The notes: a model not told the origin generated them from the letters alone. A DNA stretch of 64,000 bases from Apostichopus japonicus (GCF_037975245.1 NC_092576.1:19492111-19556110), one strand, 5' to 3'. Numbered from the stretch's first letter, positions 35,360 through 47,377 are shown. Numbers and translations are program-made.

Positions 35360-36520
35360 CTAAAGATGTTGATACTTGGATAAAAGATGATTTTTCAACT
35401 TGAATGAAAATGAATCAAGGTACTTAATATTTCTTAATGTATGACTTAGGCTATTCCAGAAATTAACACCATAACAGACGATGGAACGTTTAAAGACATC
35501 GGTATTTATGGGCAATGAAAATAAATTTTCAGAGGATCTGGTGTGGTAGTTATGTATATTATAATTGAAATTAAAGTAATTATTAAAATTGACTGGTAAT
35601 TTATTATTAATAGACTTAAAAATAAAAACTGCACAGTGGTATCTATGTAAATCAAAAATATCTAGTAAGTTCAGTGAGCTGAATAGTGGTGGGGTATGTG
35701 CTAAGAAATCAGACTGTGTAATAACACGGACAGCCTTCTTTTGTAAGAAAAGCAATTGCTTTAGGTAGGTAGAATATGCATTACCCCAAACAATATTACA
35801 ATAATTAAGATGAGGTAGTATGAGAGTATTATACAAGTTCTTGAGAATATACATTGGAACAAAGTCTTTGATTTTATAAAGGACTCCAACAGTTTTTGAG
35901 ATGGTAGTTTTTATCTTGGAGATGTGGGAAGACCACTTTAGAGCAGGATCAATAAATAAACCTAGGAATTTTATAACCTCAACACGCTTTAACTGTGAGT
36001 TGCCAATACATAAATCTATGTTCTTGATTTTTTTGTGGTTTGGGTGAAAAATCATAAAGTGGGTTTTGTTAATATTCAAAGATAATTTATTTACTTGACA
36101 CCAAGTAGAGACTTTAGCTAATTCAAAATTTATAGTAGATGCAGCATGATTTATATCTTTGTGTTTATATAGTATACTGGTGTCATCTGCGAAAAGTGTA
36201 AAATACAAGGTGTTTGAACAATTTATAATATCATTTATATACAAGGAGAAAAGCAGTGGACCTAAAATTGACCCTTGTGGTACTCCACATGTAATTTTAC
36301 TGAAATTAGAATAATGATTATCAATATGAACACATTGGCTTCTGCCGGATAGATAATTAACAAACCAGTTAAATGCAACCCCTCTTATACCATAATGATA
36401 CAATTTGTTGAAGAGAATACCATGATTGACAGTATCAAAGGCTTTAGATAAATCTAAAAATACACCCAAAGAATATTCCTTATTGTTAAAGCCGTTAATG
36501 ATATATTGAGAAACATCCAA
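35360..36520 (-). CDS. LINE ORF2, reverse transcriptase palm/thumb and C-terminus
   Basis: 386-codon open frame with FLDLSKAFDTVNH, CGVPQGSILGPLLF, YINDI, the intact catalytic FADD in LFADDTSILY, then LGLFIDPALKWSSHI and the C-terminal FWNSL motif. The absence of stops in this half suggests a fairly recent insertion. It is severed from the N-terminal RT part by a frameshift at about 36500-36530. Confidence 0.92.
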   Translation of the reverse strand: MDVSQYIINGFNNKEYSLGVFLDLSKAFDTVNHGILFNKLYHYGIRGVAFNWFVNYLSGRSQCVHIDNHYSNFSKITCGVPQGSILGPLLFSLYINDIINCSNTLYFTLFADDTSILYKHKDINHAASTINFELAKVSTWCQVNKLSLNINKTHFMIFHPNHKKIKNIDLCIGNSQLKRVEVIKFLGLFIDPALKWSSHISKIKTTISKTVGVLYKIKDFVPMYILKNLYNTLILPHLNYCNIVWGNAYSTYLKQLLFLQKKAVRVITQSDFLAHTPPLFSSLNLLDIFDLHRYHCAVFIFKSINNKLPVNFNNYFNFNYNIHNYHTRSSENLFSLPINTDVFKRSIVCYGVNFWNSLSHTLRNIKYLDSFSFKLKNHLLSKYQHL

Positions 36521-37293
36521 GCAGCCATATCTGTAGAACGCCCCTTACGAAATCCAAATTGTCTATCAGTAATAATGTTGTTCTTGTCTAAAAAATGTAC
36601 AGTACGGTTATATATTATACGTTCTAAGAGTTTAGATAAAGATGAAAGAACTGAGATGGGCCTGTAATTGTTAATAGATAGCTTATCACCACTTTTGAAA
36701 ATTGGAGTAACTTTAGCTTCTTTAGTACGAGTTGGAACAACACCTGTAGATATTGATAAATTAAAAATATATGTAAGAGGGGCAGCTATAATAAAACGAT
36801 TTTCTTGGAGAAACTGAACAGAAATATTATCAAGACCACAAGAGCCTTTTTTCAATTGCATTATTAAATTGATAATTTCAGAGGTGTTGGTTGGTGAGAG
36901 AAATAGAGATGATGGGGTACTATCAGTAAGAAAATCTGTAAATTTTGAGTGACAAGTGGGAATAGAACTTGCAAGGTTGTTACCTATAACTGTAAATTTA
37001 AATGATGAAGATGCCAAGAAATCGCGAATAGTATCATAATTACGCATTAAGCTACGGGCATTAAGGTGAATATTAGAAAAGGTGCTATGTGAAAAATTGT
37101 GTAGATTATGTAAATCACTTACATCAGAATATAAAGAGGAATCAAAATTAGATGAATAATTATCAACCTGATCATCATCTTCATTTGAGATTAAATCACA
37201 CTCAGAAAAAATATGGTTCAGAAGAGTAGGATTTCCCAAAGTTGTAGAAATATCATTGGAAGTGTTCGAGTCCAAAGTGTTAATTGGATTCAT
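36454..37293 (-). pseudogene. LINE ORF2 N-terminal part with endonuclease deletion
   Basis: Starts in an endonuclease leader (FSNIHLNARSLMRNYDTIRD, FTVIG) and jumps at about 37000-36985 to the region before RT (TSEIINLIMQLKKGSCGLDN). Some 350 residues of endonuclease and linker are therefore missing. RT blocks VTPIFKSGDK, NYRPISVLSS and QFGFRKGRSTDMA follow before the frame is lost. Confidence 0.85.
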
Positions 37294-37341
37294 TAGGTCC
37301 TAGTGTCCTCGAAATAAAGAAAATACAAATTACTTCTTGAA

Positions 37342-37795
37342 CTACAAATTATTCAAGTCATTCAATCCATGTATTCGTTTCTTCAGTTCAACTCCATCTG
37401 CAGATTTTGTTAAGGCAAAAATCCGTCCATCTATGGTCCAGGCTGATGAGACACGGAGATGGTCTTTGACCTTCTGTAAGAGTGCCTTGTTTCTCGCAGT
37501 CAGGTCCTCCTGGATGCCGATGCCCGATGATTTCAGTTTGCGTCTTGCTCTTAGCACACGTGACTTTATGTTATAGTTGGTGAATTTCATTATGATTTGA
37601 TTATGATCTTGATCCTTTTCAGTTGGGTTTTCCAATACGATGGCTCCTATCGATGTCGGACAGTTTGAGATCAACACCAAGTTTTTCCTCGGCAAGTTTT
37701 GTAATAATTTGATCGGTATTTTCGCCTGTACTCTCTGGAATACCGAAAATGCGAATACAGTTGCGGCGAGAATATTGCTCCATTAAATTGAGTTC
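37342..37795 (-). pseudogene. LINE ORF1 C-terminal part, frameshifted
   Basis: Two overlapping frames encode an ORF1p-like RNA-binding region: LMEQYSRRNCIRIFGIPES, then LSDIDRSHRIGKPN, followed after a frameshift near 37620 by IIMKFTNYNIKSRVLRARRK and LTARNKALLQKVKDH. This is the RRM plus C-terminal domain layout of LINE ORF1 proteins. The 5' end of the element is missing. Confidence 0.8.
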
Positions 37796-37888
37796 CTCTT
37801 ATGAAATCAAACTGACAAAAGTCAACTTCTTTATATTTATTACAAATGTTTTGTTTTTATCTCCTTTGTTTTTCTTTCTTCTCATTAG

Positions 37889-38024
37889 AGGTTCAGAGTT
37901 AATGCATGGGGAAATAGTCTTTGTTTTATTCTCTGTGGCAATGAATTCGGTGACGAACCCCTTGGTTTACGGTGGGTTTAATCAAAAGTTCAGACAGGTG
38001 TTCAAGCAAATGTTGAGATTATAA
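37889..38024 (+). CDS. Class A GPCR, last exon (TM7 and C-tail)
   Basis: The acceptor TTTCTTTCTTCTCATTAG ends at 37888. The exon completes one codon and reads GSELMHGEIVFVLFSVAMNS, then VTNPLVYGGFNQKFRQVFKQ and MLRL, stop. NPLVY is the NPxxY motif of rhodopsin-family TM7, followed by the amphipathic helix 8 (FNQKFRQVFKQML), so the receptor domain and family are clear but the ligand class is not. AATAAA at 38103 lies about 80 nt after the stop. Earlier exons were not found; a LINE occupies the intron just upstream. Confidence 0.85.
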
Positions 38025-38102
38025 TGTTAAAAAGAGCATTCAGTCGTATATTGTAATAATCGTTTTGTAACTCAGAACTATGTCGAACGAAATTATAGAA
38101 TT

Positions 38103-38108
38103 AATAAA
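38103..38108 (+). terminator. Probable poly(A) signal of the GPCR gene
   Basis: AATAAA about 80 nt beyond the GPCR stop codon. Common in AT-rich DNA, so supported mainly by position. Confidence 0.45.
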
Positions 38109-41100
38109 TGTCAAGTTATAACCTTTGAAGCCATAAATGGTGTACATCACCTATGACGCTAAAATAACACGAACGTTAATAGGCAAATATTGTAAACCTG
38201 CTAGAATCATAATTTTAAATCTGCTATATAGCAGATTTTATGTTTTCATTAACGTGTTTCCAATGGGCTGCTGAAATTGTCGATGATTTCTGGCTTTTTA
38301 CTTGTCTGGTTGCTCTGGCTGTCTTTTTATACAGAATACTGTTGTACAATTGTTACTAGAATCACGACGGTTAATATCAACTATATACTAGGTATCTTCC
38401 GAAAATGCTAGATCAGTATCGATGTCGTCGTAGAGGAGCACGTTCCAACAATTTTTTAAATAACATGGGCTTATGTTCTTTGTATACAATAATGTTATGC
38501 AATTATAATAAGAACCACGAAGGGTTAATATTAACGAGGAATTTGCCGGATATAATAAGTAATTATCGATGTCGTTTTAAATTTAACATAACATGAAGTT
38601 GAATATCATCTGTTTTGTTTTTTTATGAGAAATGAAGGGTGAGTTTGACAGAGTTTATCTACTCCAGTGAAATTATAAATTTTCATCGAAACAATATTGA
38701 ACTACAACGGTAATGGCTACACTTTCTGACTCTCGTTCACATTATGTTGAACCAAGAGGCGTAGACCATCCAGGCGGTTCATTGAACTCCAGTACTCAAT
38801 GGGACCCTGGGAGTTGGTTCCGACAATTTCTGCAATCGGATCACAATTGTCCGACTGATGCATTGTTTCTGCATGAATAATTAAATTAATGCTAAGAAGA
38901 GACTGTGTTATTTGTCCGGATTTTCAGTTGACAAAACAATACTTTCACTGACATATTATGATCGTATTAATGTGTTACATGTTGAACGGTCTGAATAACA
39001 TTGCCAATGCCAGGAATGCATATATACGATTAATACAATAAAAAAATCAATAATAGCTGAGTTCAATAATATAGATGCACTAATCCACGGCAATGTTTAA
39101 TATTTCAGCTGAATTTGTGTATTTCCAAACAGACATGTACGACATCCAAGTAATCCAAATAAAAAATAATAATAATAACAATAATTGGTTGCACGGTTCA
39201 AATTCCATGCTTGACCCACCGCGTTTAATCATGGATTTTTTTTTTCAATGATAACTATTAATATTTGTTCATTATCTGCAAAGCTGTCCGCGCTTATCAA
39301 ATCACAATTTTCTTCATAAATGGGTAAGGTGGTAAAGCTTAAAATTCTTCATCTACTTTATTTTTGGTCAAATCAAAATATCTTCGTCGGAAAGAAAAAT
39401 GATTTTGAAGATTATAATCCCTTCCCAAAGTAATGAGCGATAATGCAGTGTTTTTTTTTTTTGGTAAGTGTATTTGTATATAGAACTTCACATAAAGGTG
39501 ATCGGTATGTAATGACCATTTTCTAAATGAAGCTAGTCAAAGGTTTGCCCATAAGGGTATGATAAAATCAGCTGATAAACTGTAAGTGCTTTTGTATAAG
39601 TGTGTTAATAAAAACCGGTATGTTTTCTTACTTCAATGTTTCAGTAAACGACGTTTCAGTCGTTTTTATTTGACGAACGTTAAGTTACAAAATAGGCTAA
39701 TCAGTGATTACTGTAATATTATCGGAGGTATAATCGATGATTAAGGCTGATATCTACATCTGCTTAGCCCCTGCCTCTCACCACCTCGTGCAAAACGATG
39801 TGCTAAAGGAAAGAAAGATAATGTAGGAATACTTCCCAAAAAGTTCCAGAGGAATATTTCATCAGTTTTAACAGCTGCTCTAAAACTGGTGATTTTTTGC
39901 TATAGCATCTTCGGATGTGCTGAAAAGCTGCCTGGGATGATTATATAAGCATCATAAACTGTAAAATTTGGTATGATGAAAAATTAGCTTTAAAGAAGAA
40001 TAAACATCAAAAAGTATAACGTTATCGAAAGCGCAAAACATTAAATGAAATTTCTGTTAACTGAAATAGTGAGTTGGTCAAGATTATCAAGCTTGTACTC
40101 TGTATTACTGAAAGAATGTCATTGTAATTCAATAAGCAATATCAGTGGTCTCAATGTGTAAATTCTTCTCCCAAACAGATCGCATGATGATCTCGGATAT
40201 AATTAATCTTTCCTCAATAAAAACAATCATATTATTCTTAACCACTTATATAGGTATCGTAAATAATGTACATTAGTGGTAACATTGCATTCATGTAAAC
40301 TGATAGTTGTGGCGATCATTTAGGTAAACCTTAACATATCTTAGATATTTCTGTGATTGGCATTATATGATTTTATCACATTTACCCCTCCCTTACCATC
40401 CAAACCCTCCATGTCTCATATTAATCAGTAAATAGTCATATTTGAATATTAAACTTGTCGTAACAAAGGCAGTTCCTCAAATTCACAACACATGACTATT
40501 TCTTTACCACGCAACTCCCTTTCTCAACCACCACCAACCCTTCTCTTCTAACATTTTATATAGTAGACATAACTCTTTGAAAAAGGAACACCCGTTTCTA
40601 TCCGTAGGATTTCTTCAGTCATATCGTAAAATGTGATTAAACTACTTAATACTAGTATCTCTTACTTGTTTTTAGTAATATTTGAATGATCAACATGTGA
40701 TGTCATTACATAAATTATTACCAAGTCAACCTTATAAGACAATACACATGATTCATCATTTAGAATAAATGGTGTATACCGTATACTCCCAGTAAAGCCC
40801 AAGTATTTCGCAACATTAAGATAATATAAAATAATTGTAACAAAGTAGTAATAAACATGACAATAACGTATAGTAGCCACAATGCCTTGTATTGAATTGA
40901 TATTACATAATGTGTTGTAGCTCTGTCGGTTTATTGCAAAGAAACCTCAATTTAGGTAAGCACCCAAGTATCTAATTGCTGAGACAATTGCTAATAACGG
41001 AAGAATTACGGAATTGCTTTATATTACATATCGTCTATTTGGTATTACATTGTTATCCGCCAATGCCATTAAACACTGCATACGAGTTTATGTAGAGAGC

Positions 41101-41330
41101 TGTAGTATGTATCGTCACATATGTATATGTTATTTACTTAATTTTCATTGAAGAAATGATTCATTGCACTAATTTCAGTGCAATGGTGTGTGTGTACTGT
41201 GTCGCTAAATCTTTCGAGAAAAGAGGCATGTTGACCTAATACAAATGAAAAGACAGAGTGGGGGGGGGGGAGTGACGAGAAACAGTATGAATGTTAAGTC
41301 CTACTTGTTACATCACTGAAGTTGGAATTG
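38109..41330. other. No recognised gene
   Basis: AT-rich intergenic sequence. Short ORFs only. Confidence 0.45.
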
Positions 41331-41495
41331 GCATATGGAATAGAGCATTAAGAGCATATAGAATAGAGCATAACGAGCATATAGACTGGAACATATAAAA
41401 TAGAGCATTTAGAGCATATAGAATAGAGCTTAAACAGCATATAGACTGGAACATATAGAATAGAGCATAAAGAACATATAAAATAGAGCATGAAG
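41331..41495. repeat. Minisatellite with about 60-bp higher-order unit
   Basis: Built from AGCATATAGAATAGAGCATA-like 20-25 bp subunits, with the combination CATATAGACTGGAACATATA repeated 60 bp apart. Confidence 0.85.
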
Positions 41496-43090
41496 AAGTA
41501 ACAACAACAATACAAATATTAAATTTAGGATTGCAATATATTATTAATCTTAATCGTATTTTAATCGTTTGCTACATACATTATATCCACTTTCATTAAA
41601 GAACATATAAAGTCTTTGCAGGTGAAACATCATCAACTCACATGTATTAATCCGGCAAAGAAATGTGTAACGGTGGATAGGCACCAGCGACATCATAAAA
41701 CATGGCTGCGATAACTAAACTTGTTCAAAGTTGTAGATCTCTTCTGCTGTGAGTTTCCAAAGTGAAGACCAGTAAACAGGAATAACACGTTCATTATCTA
41801 ACTTTTTTAACTCTCGAGAAAACTGACTGCGATAGTATAAACAATTATAATGAGCAAAGATATTTATTAATAGAACGAGATTCTCATCACTAACCCTTGA
41901 GTTACCAGCTGCGTTCTAGTCAATGAAGCATTAAATACTGTATACCATAAATGAAACAATATTAGTGTATTACTGACGGGAACACTCATAAAACATATAC
42001 GTGGGGTGATATTGGGACCAGGTGTATACGCCTTACTTGTAACAGTGACTTCATAGCCCAGAGACTATATAACCCGGTCTGAGCCAAGTTACATAGAAAG
42101 GCAATTATGTAAGCGCTTGAAACTTACCCGTGAACAAGAAATATCAAGTACAATTACTGTTGGTACGGCATCTACTAAAATATAACAAACCCCATCAAGT
42201 ATATTAAAACTATTTTTCACAGTTATTAATTTTTGAATATATTTTTTCTTTAAATCCCAAAAATCAACAAAAACATTTGCTTAATACGATTAAATTGTGA
42301 TTCATCGCATTCCCCGCAAGCTGTTCACTTTCCATATGTCTTTGTTGATAACGTTCTTTGGGGGCTGTGCATACTTCTATATTTATTGGCTGATTAAAGG
42401 GTACGATTTTCTTATTTGTGTTAATATTTAATAAATATGAATTATACTTAAGTTTACCCTCAGATGCATTGGAAGTAGAGTATTTACAAAACATTGCTTT
42501 AGTTAGTCTATTGGACTAATTAAGTAGCAAATAGCGTCCGTACACTCTAGTCTCCGAAACAGGTGTGTATAATATGCAGTAATGAAAATAACGCTCTCCA
42601 CAGACCGTTCTATAACTGCGATCGTGACTTCACGAAAAATGGATGATTCGCTCTAACAAATAGATGGCGCATGTGCACAATACATCTGGGATATAGTCGT
42701 TGTTCCCGATGTATACTAAATACGGTTAACGCTAACACGCAAGCTTTGTTGTGTGAACAGACATAATAGCTGTGATAATCCTTAGTTGTATCTCAAACAT
42801 ACTGATTTTGGAACAGATTTTCAAAAATGTTATTTCGAGAGTCTAAACCCATTTTTTGTTCTATCCATTTGTTGAGTCTATCTACTGGGTTTGCATTTTG
42901 GGTGGAAGGAAACTAGTAGGAACAGCCATTAAAAACTTACACTTACTGATTCCTTCGCACTTTGAGAAAGTTTAATGTAACTTTGAAACGATTTGATTTA
43001 TTCATTTGCAAATATCTTTGCAAACATTTTTCGGTTGGTAATATTATTTTCGTATACGTGAAATCAAGTTAAACTCTCCTTTGTCGCACA
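41496..43090. other. No supported gene
   Basis: A 76-codon minus-strand ORF at 42264-42494 is preceded by an acceptor-like TAACTAAAG, but it has no domain, so I do not call it. GATGGCGCATGTGCAC at about 42663-42678 resembles an NRF1-type palindrome. Confidence 0.4.
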
Positions 43091-43335
43091 GGTATATTTA
43101 TTGTGTAAAAGTTGGCCTGACGTTTCGATCCTAGCAGGATCTTCTCCAGAGGCTGAATGACAAGTAACGGTAACAGAAGGGACAATAACACGCACAGAAT
43201 ATAGACAGGTAATGAGCATGGTGAACACAAATTATAAAAATTAAATAAAAAACTGAAACACAAAAAACAAATACAAATACAGAGTAGATAAGGAGGATCA
43301 CCCAAATGGATACAGTAACAGAGCAGCTGAAATTC
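43091..43335 (-). mobile_element. Retroelement remnant with a hammerhead-like motif
   Basis: The minus strand at 43153-43115 reads GCCT-CTGGAGA-A-GATCC-TGCTA-GGATC-GAAA-CGTC-AGGC. GCCT/AGGC forms stem I and GATCC/GGATC forms stem II, with the core CUGNNGA...GAAA and a minimal ACGU stem III. This layout is known from hammerheads in Penelope-like retroelements. One core base differs (CUGGAGA for CUGANGA). The flanking sequence GCACAGGTATATTTATTGTG and CTGACGTTTCGATCCTAGCA looks like the element's terminal region. No coding sequence remains. Confidence 0.5.
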
Positions 43336-43346
43336 AAACTAAATTT

Positions 43347-43455
43347 AAACTGTTAGCAAACTGCTTATCCACTAGAGAGCCTGTGTAAGAGAATGTGACT
43401 TTTACACATTATCTTACAAAGGCTCTAAAGTGTATAAGCAGTTTGCTAACAGTTT
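43347..43455. repeat. 109-nt near-perfect palindrome (hairpin or MITE)
   Basis: The two about 50-nt arms are complementary: AAACTGTTAGCAAACTGCTT on the left and AAGCAGTTTGCTAACAGTTT on the right match exactly, and the inner parts (GAGCCTGTGTAAGAGAATGTG against CACATTATCTTACAAAGGCTC) match with a few mismatches around a loop of about 8-10 nt. It could be a miRNA-like hairpin or a tiny MITE. Confidence 0.8.
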
Positions 43456-44194
43456 TATTTTATTTAGTTATATTTGTTATCTACTAACAGTAAAGGGAAT
43501 TATCACTGGATGATTTCACATCCAGTAATTAAAATACGTCAATATAAGCTGGTTGATCAATATGTGAAATGTACCACACCTTTAACACATCGAGATTTCA
43601 ATGCGAATAAAGACGGTCCAGTTGGAAAGTGAGGGCAGCACAATAATAAATTTCAGCTAATAATAACGATAACAACCAAACACATGAAACCTCAAAATTC
43701 AAAAATAAAAGCCCAAACACAAATATTCCCGTGCACTTTATAATTAACAAGATTATAAAACATTTCTCAATTTGATATAAGCAATACGGAAATCTTAACA
43801 TTGCAAATCAGTTATGTATATGTTAAGGGAAAGTTTTTCGTCTCGAGTCACCATGAATTTATTAATATGATGTAAAACAGAGAAACGGGTTTTCCGATTG
43901 TCAATGTGCGCTTTCAGCGCTACATTTAATTGATGTATCTACGGTTACCATGAGACATACGAGGACATGTACTGTAGCTGTGTAGGTGTTTAATCACGTG
44001 AATCATTTCAACGTGTTTGACAAGTCATAGACGAAGGAGACAATGAAGTTGATGATATGTAAACAAAGTACGTAAATATATTGGCAGAGGTTATAATGAA
44101 AGGAAAGTTGATATTAAGAAGAAGACATGTGAATAAACGTCTATTGTCAGATGTGCAATACAAAATTCATAAATAAAAGAACATACTCTAATAT
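43456..44194. other. No recognised gene
   Basis: AT-rich. The hydrophobic 67-codon ORF on the minus strand at 43598-43801 is probably chance. Confidence 0.4.
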
Positions 44195-45355
44195 CTATTT
44201 ATAAATATAAAGATTGATAATCAGCTGATTTGTCATGTTAGCACTACTAAATTGCTTGGTGTGATAATTGATAATCGTATGAATTGGAAGCCACATATTC
44301 ATAAATTAAAACCTTATGTAGCTAGAATTGTAGGTGTCATGCATAAAATTAAATCATTTATACCAAATAATATTCTACTCTATATTTATAAAACTTTAAT
44401 AATTCCTGATCTTCATTATTGTGCTATATCCTGGGCAAACTCTTCTCCCAATAAAGTAAACTCCCTCTTTCTCCTACAAAAAGAGGGGATGTAAGAAAAA
44501 TTTGTATTGTAAAAATTTGTAATGTTAGCACTACTAAATTGCTTGGTGTGATAATTGATAATCGTATGAATTGGAAGCCACATATTCATAAATTAAAACC
44601 TTATGTAGCTAGAATTGTAGGTGTCATGCATAAAATTAAATCATTTATACCAAATAATATTCTACTCTATATTTATAAAACTTTAATAATTCCTGATCTT
44701 CATTATTGTGCTATATCCTGGGCAAACTCTTCTCCCAATAAAGTAAACTCCCTCTTTCTCCTACAAAAAGAGGGGATGTAAGAAAAATTTGTAATGCATC
44801 TTATCGTGATCATACCTCCCATTTATTTAGTGAGCTTAAGTTACTGACAAATTTTGACATTTGTCATCATCGGTTGGGTATTTTTATGTTCAAGTGGCGG
44901 GAATGCCTGCTTCCAACAAAGTTTTCATCTGTTTTCACTCCTACTAATACAATTCATGACCATAATACCAGACAGCAATCAAATTTATTTCGTGAACATA
45001 CCTATTCTGCAACTTCAAAACTAACTGTTAGATACACTGGTCCTGGGATTTGGAATACCCTAGATAGTACCCAGGTCAATAGTTCAAAATCACTTTAACA
45101 TTTTAAAAAACAACTAAAACGGTCTTTATTAAATAAGCACGTGTACAGTTTCTAGTTTCTTTTCCTATGTTTAGGTGTATTTGGTGGGGGGGGGGTTGTG
45201 TATGTTTTTTTTGGGGGGGGGGTGGCCTAGCCTTGATAATCTCTGCTTCTGCCAGGTCTCCCCCACTTCACATCATTTGTATATATCAATTGTTTAATTC
45301 CTATGGAATGTATTTGTACAGTGGAAATAAATAGTTTTCAATTTCATTTTCAATA
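44195..45355 (+). mobile_element. LINE 3' fragment (RT thumb to tail) with internal tandem duplication
   Basis: Begins in the RT thumb (KIDNQLICHVSTTKLLGVI) and continues through LGVIIDNRMNWKPHIHKLKP to FMFKWRECLLPTKFSSVF, DHNTRQQSNLF and the GIWNTL motif. It ends in AATAAATAGTTTTCAATTTC at about 45330-45355. A 287-bp duplication and a shared one-base frameshift after LQK disrupt it. Related to, but distinct from, the element at 35032. Confidence 0.85.
44235..44808 (+). repeat. Tandem duplication, 287-bp period, effectively identical
   Basis: 44235-44503 and 44522-44790 appear identical base for base, including the 80-codon ORF LGVIIDNRMNWKP... in both. The preceding unit carries a short extra AAAAATTTGTA spacer at its end. 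Identity implies a very recent event or an assembly artefact. Confidence 0.9.
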
Positions 45356-47001
45356 ATCGAAATGTAGACCGCAAAGTTACAAACTTGGCGAGGCTTTGTT
45401 CAGGCATTAACACTCGTCATGTGAATGTTAGTTACTAGTCTATTTGATTGATAACATATCATCGCGTATAATTAAAACCCTTTATAGGCACAGGTCTGGT
45501 GATCAAACAGTTAAAGTTGGCATTTTCTTGATATGAGATGACTGCCCCGTTCCCTAAATATTTTCCTTACACTATCTGTAAGAGTTTGTGTAGTTGACAT
45601 TTTTTGGTTATAACTAGTTCAGCAGTTCCAACGTCTAAGGAACACCCGTTCCTATGCCACCTCACCCCCCCCCCTCGACCACAGGGGGTAAGGTTTGTGA
45701 GAGCATGCATTTATCCACGTTCTAACTGTTACATCATGATCGAAAAGCTGTAACTTCACATTCCTTTAGATGACGTCAGCCACGGTGTTTCTCATCTCAA
45801 ATGGAATATTTCTATCTAGGCTTTAATGAATGACTAACCATCAACAAGTTAATTCAGTAATCTTTTATTGCTCCTGTGATCCCACATGCGCTCGATTTAC
45901 TCCCAATATCTCCAAATGCACGGAATGCCCAACTGATACTGCGCGCTAGTGGTGCGCCGTTACTTCAGATCAAATGTTCATGTTATAAAGTTACAACACA
46001 GGTCAAATAAAGCATAATTGTATCTGTATGGCAGCAGGTATGAGAGAGAAATATTTCTACCATATGGCATCAACTTTAATGCTAAGTCACTGTAATTTCT
46101 TAACTTAAGGTAATGTAAATATCGCATGTTTTACACACAGATCACTCAACGACCATTAATTACCGTGCTCTTTCAAATGTTTCTTTCATAGCAATAATCA
46201 TGCACACAATTATGATACTTGCCATGCTAATCATATCATATTATCCATGTCTTACATATGTTGATTGCCGAGCTAACAGTAGGCGGCCTTAAGCGTGCTA
46301 CCAATGTCTGGAATTATCCTCTTCTCAGTGCTAAATGTATCTATACATGAGTTGTCGGACAATAGTCTACCTATCTCATAGATTGTAAGGTATTTCTGCC
46401 TTAGTGTGATATAAAGCTATTTTAATTGTAGATGTTTTATCATGCAATCTATCTATTTATGACAGGTATGTACTATGACTTGAGAGGTACAACCATATTT
46501 GCCTTGGTTTATTTTATTTTTTTTTTCTTCTTTTTTCCCCGTTTTCTTCCATTTTCTTATACTTGTGTTCTACGTTAGGTTGCTATACTTCTTGTAAGAC
46601 ATTTGTTGTATAACGTTTGTTTTATCAAGTACATGTTTATATGCAATATTGATGTCGAAAAACAATTGAAATGTATGTCAAATGTGTACTCCTCAACTTC
46701 AAAGTGCTAAGAACACTAGACAGATGTCACGAATTGTCTGAATATTCAGATTATGCGAAGATATTGAAGAGAGTTAAATTATACGAATAAAAGGGAAACT
46801 TATTTGACGGTAGTAGTCGAATCATTCTGTTTTATAGACTAAGCTATGAGCCTCTAATTTCATAGCAGCTTGGATCGGACTTTGACGACATTTGAGTACA
46901 TTAATCATGGTTGCCTTTCCAATTTAATAGTTTTAAGGCAACGATTAAGTTACTATGTGACAGCCGCTATGCCTAAATTGTCATTAATAAAACGTATGTA
47001 T
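45356..47001. other. No recognised gene
   Basis: AT-rich, with C runs at 45665-45675 and a T-rich tract near 46505. No supported exon. Confidence 0.4.
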
Positions 47002-47135
47002 CTATACACAGCTTACAAACAAATACACTCAGGCAATCACTGATATTTAAATATGTCATGGTAACGGAATAGTAATTTCTTTACTCCCCGCCCAAGTATG
47101 GATAATGGGATACAATATGTCATTAACACCAAATT
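46801..47135. repeat. Dispersed repeat, copy 2 (pair with 34620-35013)
   Basis: Shares CACAGCTTACAAACAAATAC, GCAATCACTGAT, CATGGTAACGGAATAGTAAT, CCCGCCC and ATATGTCATTAA with the first copy, same orientation. Confidence 0.65.
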
Positions 47136-47377
47136 AAAAAAAAAAATAATTGGATGACCGTTTCACGGAAATGGGGTTTTCAACCATGTCTTTCCCTGAC
47201 ACTAATGAAGAGATATTTTAAAGTGGATAGTATACATCTAAAATGAAAATGAAAATAAATTTTATAATATATATAAATTATATATTATAAAATGAAAATG
47301 AAAATAAATTAAATTATAAATAAGCCGATCCATAAGGCTTGAGTCACACTTGAAATATTAATTAAAATCCTTTACAA

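Larger units (their letters stand above)
35032..37800 (-). mobile_element. Non-LTR retrotransposon (LINE) with ORF1 and ORF2, defective
   Basis: Minus-strand element with part of ORF1 (37342-37795), then ORF2 (37293-35360), a 3' UTR and a tail of AATAAATGAAATGAAAT type near 35032. The ORF2 endonuclease is almost entirely deleted and a one-base frameshift splits RT, so it is not autonomous. ATGAAAT occurs at 35025-35031 and 37801-37807 and could be a target duplication, but the tail itself contains the same string. It ends less than 100 bp upstream of the GPCR exon, presumably inside that gene's last intron, in opposite orientation. Confidence 0.85.

Noticed and set aside
41331-41495. CRISPR-like array
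   Set aside because: Direct repeats without unique spacers of constant size, in eukaryotic DNA; it is a minisatellite.
42264-42494. 76-codon minus-strand ORF with acceptor-like upstream sequence
   Set aside because: No domain, no donor in phase, and length not unusual for chance in this AT-rich window. It might belong to the gene starting at 47736, but nothing ties them together.
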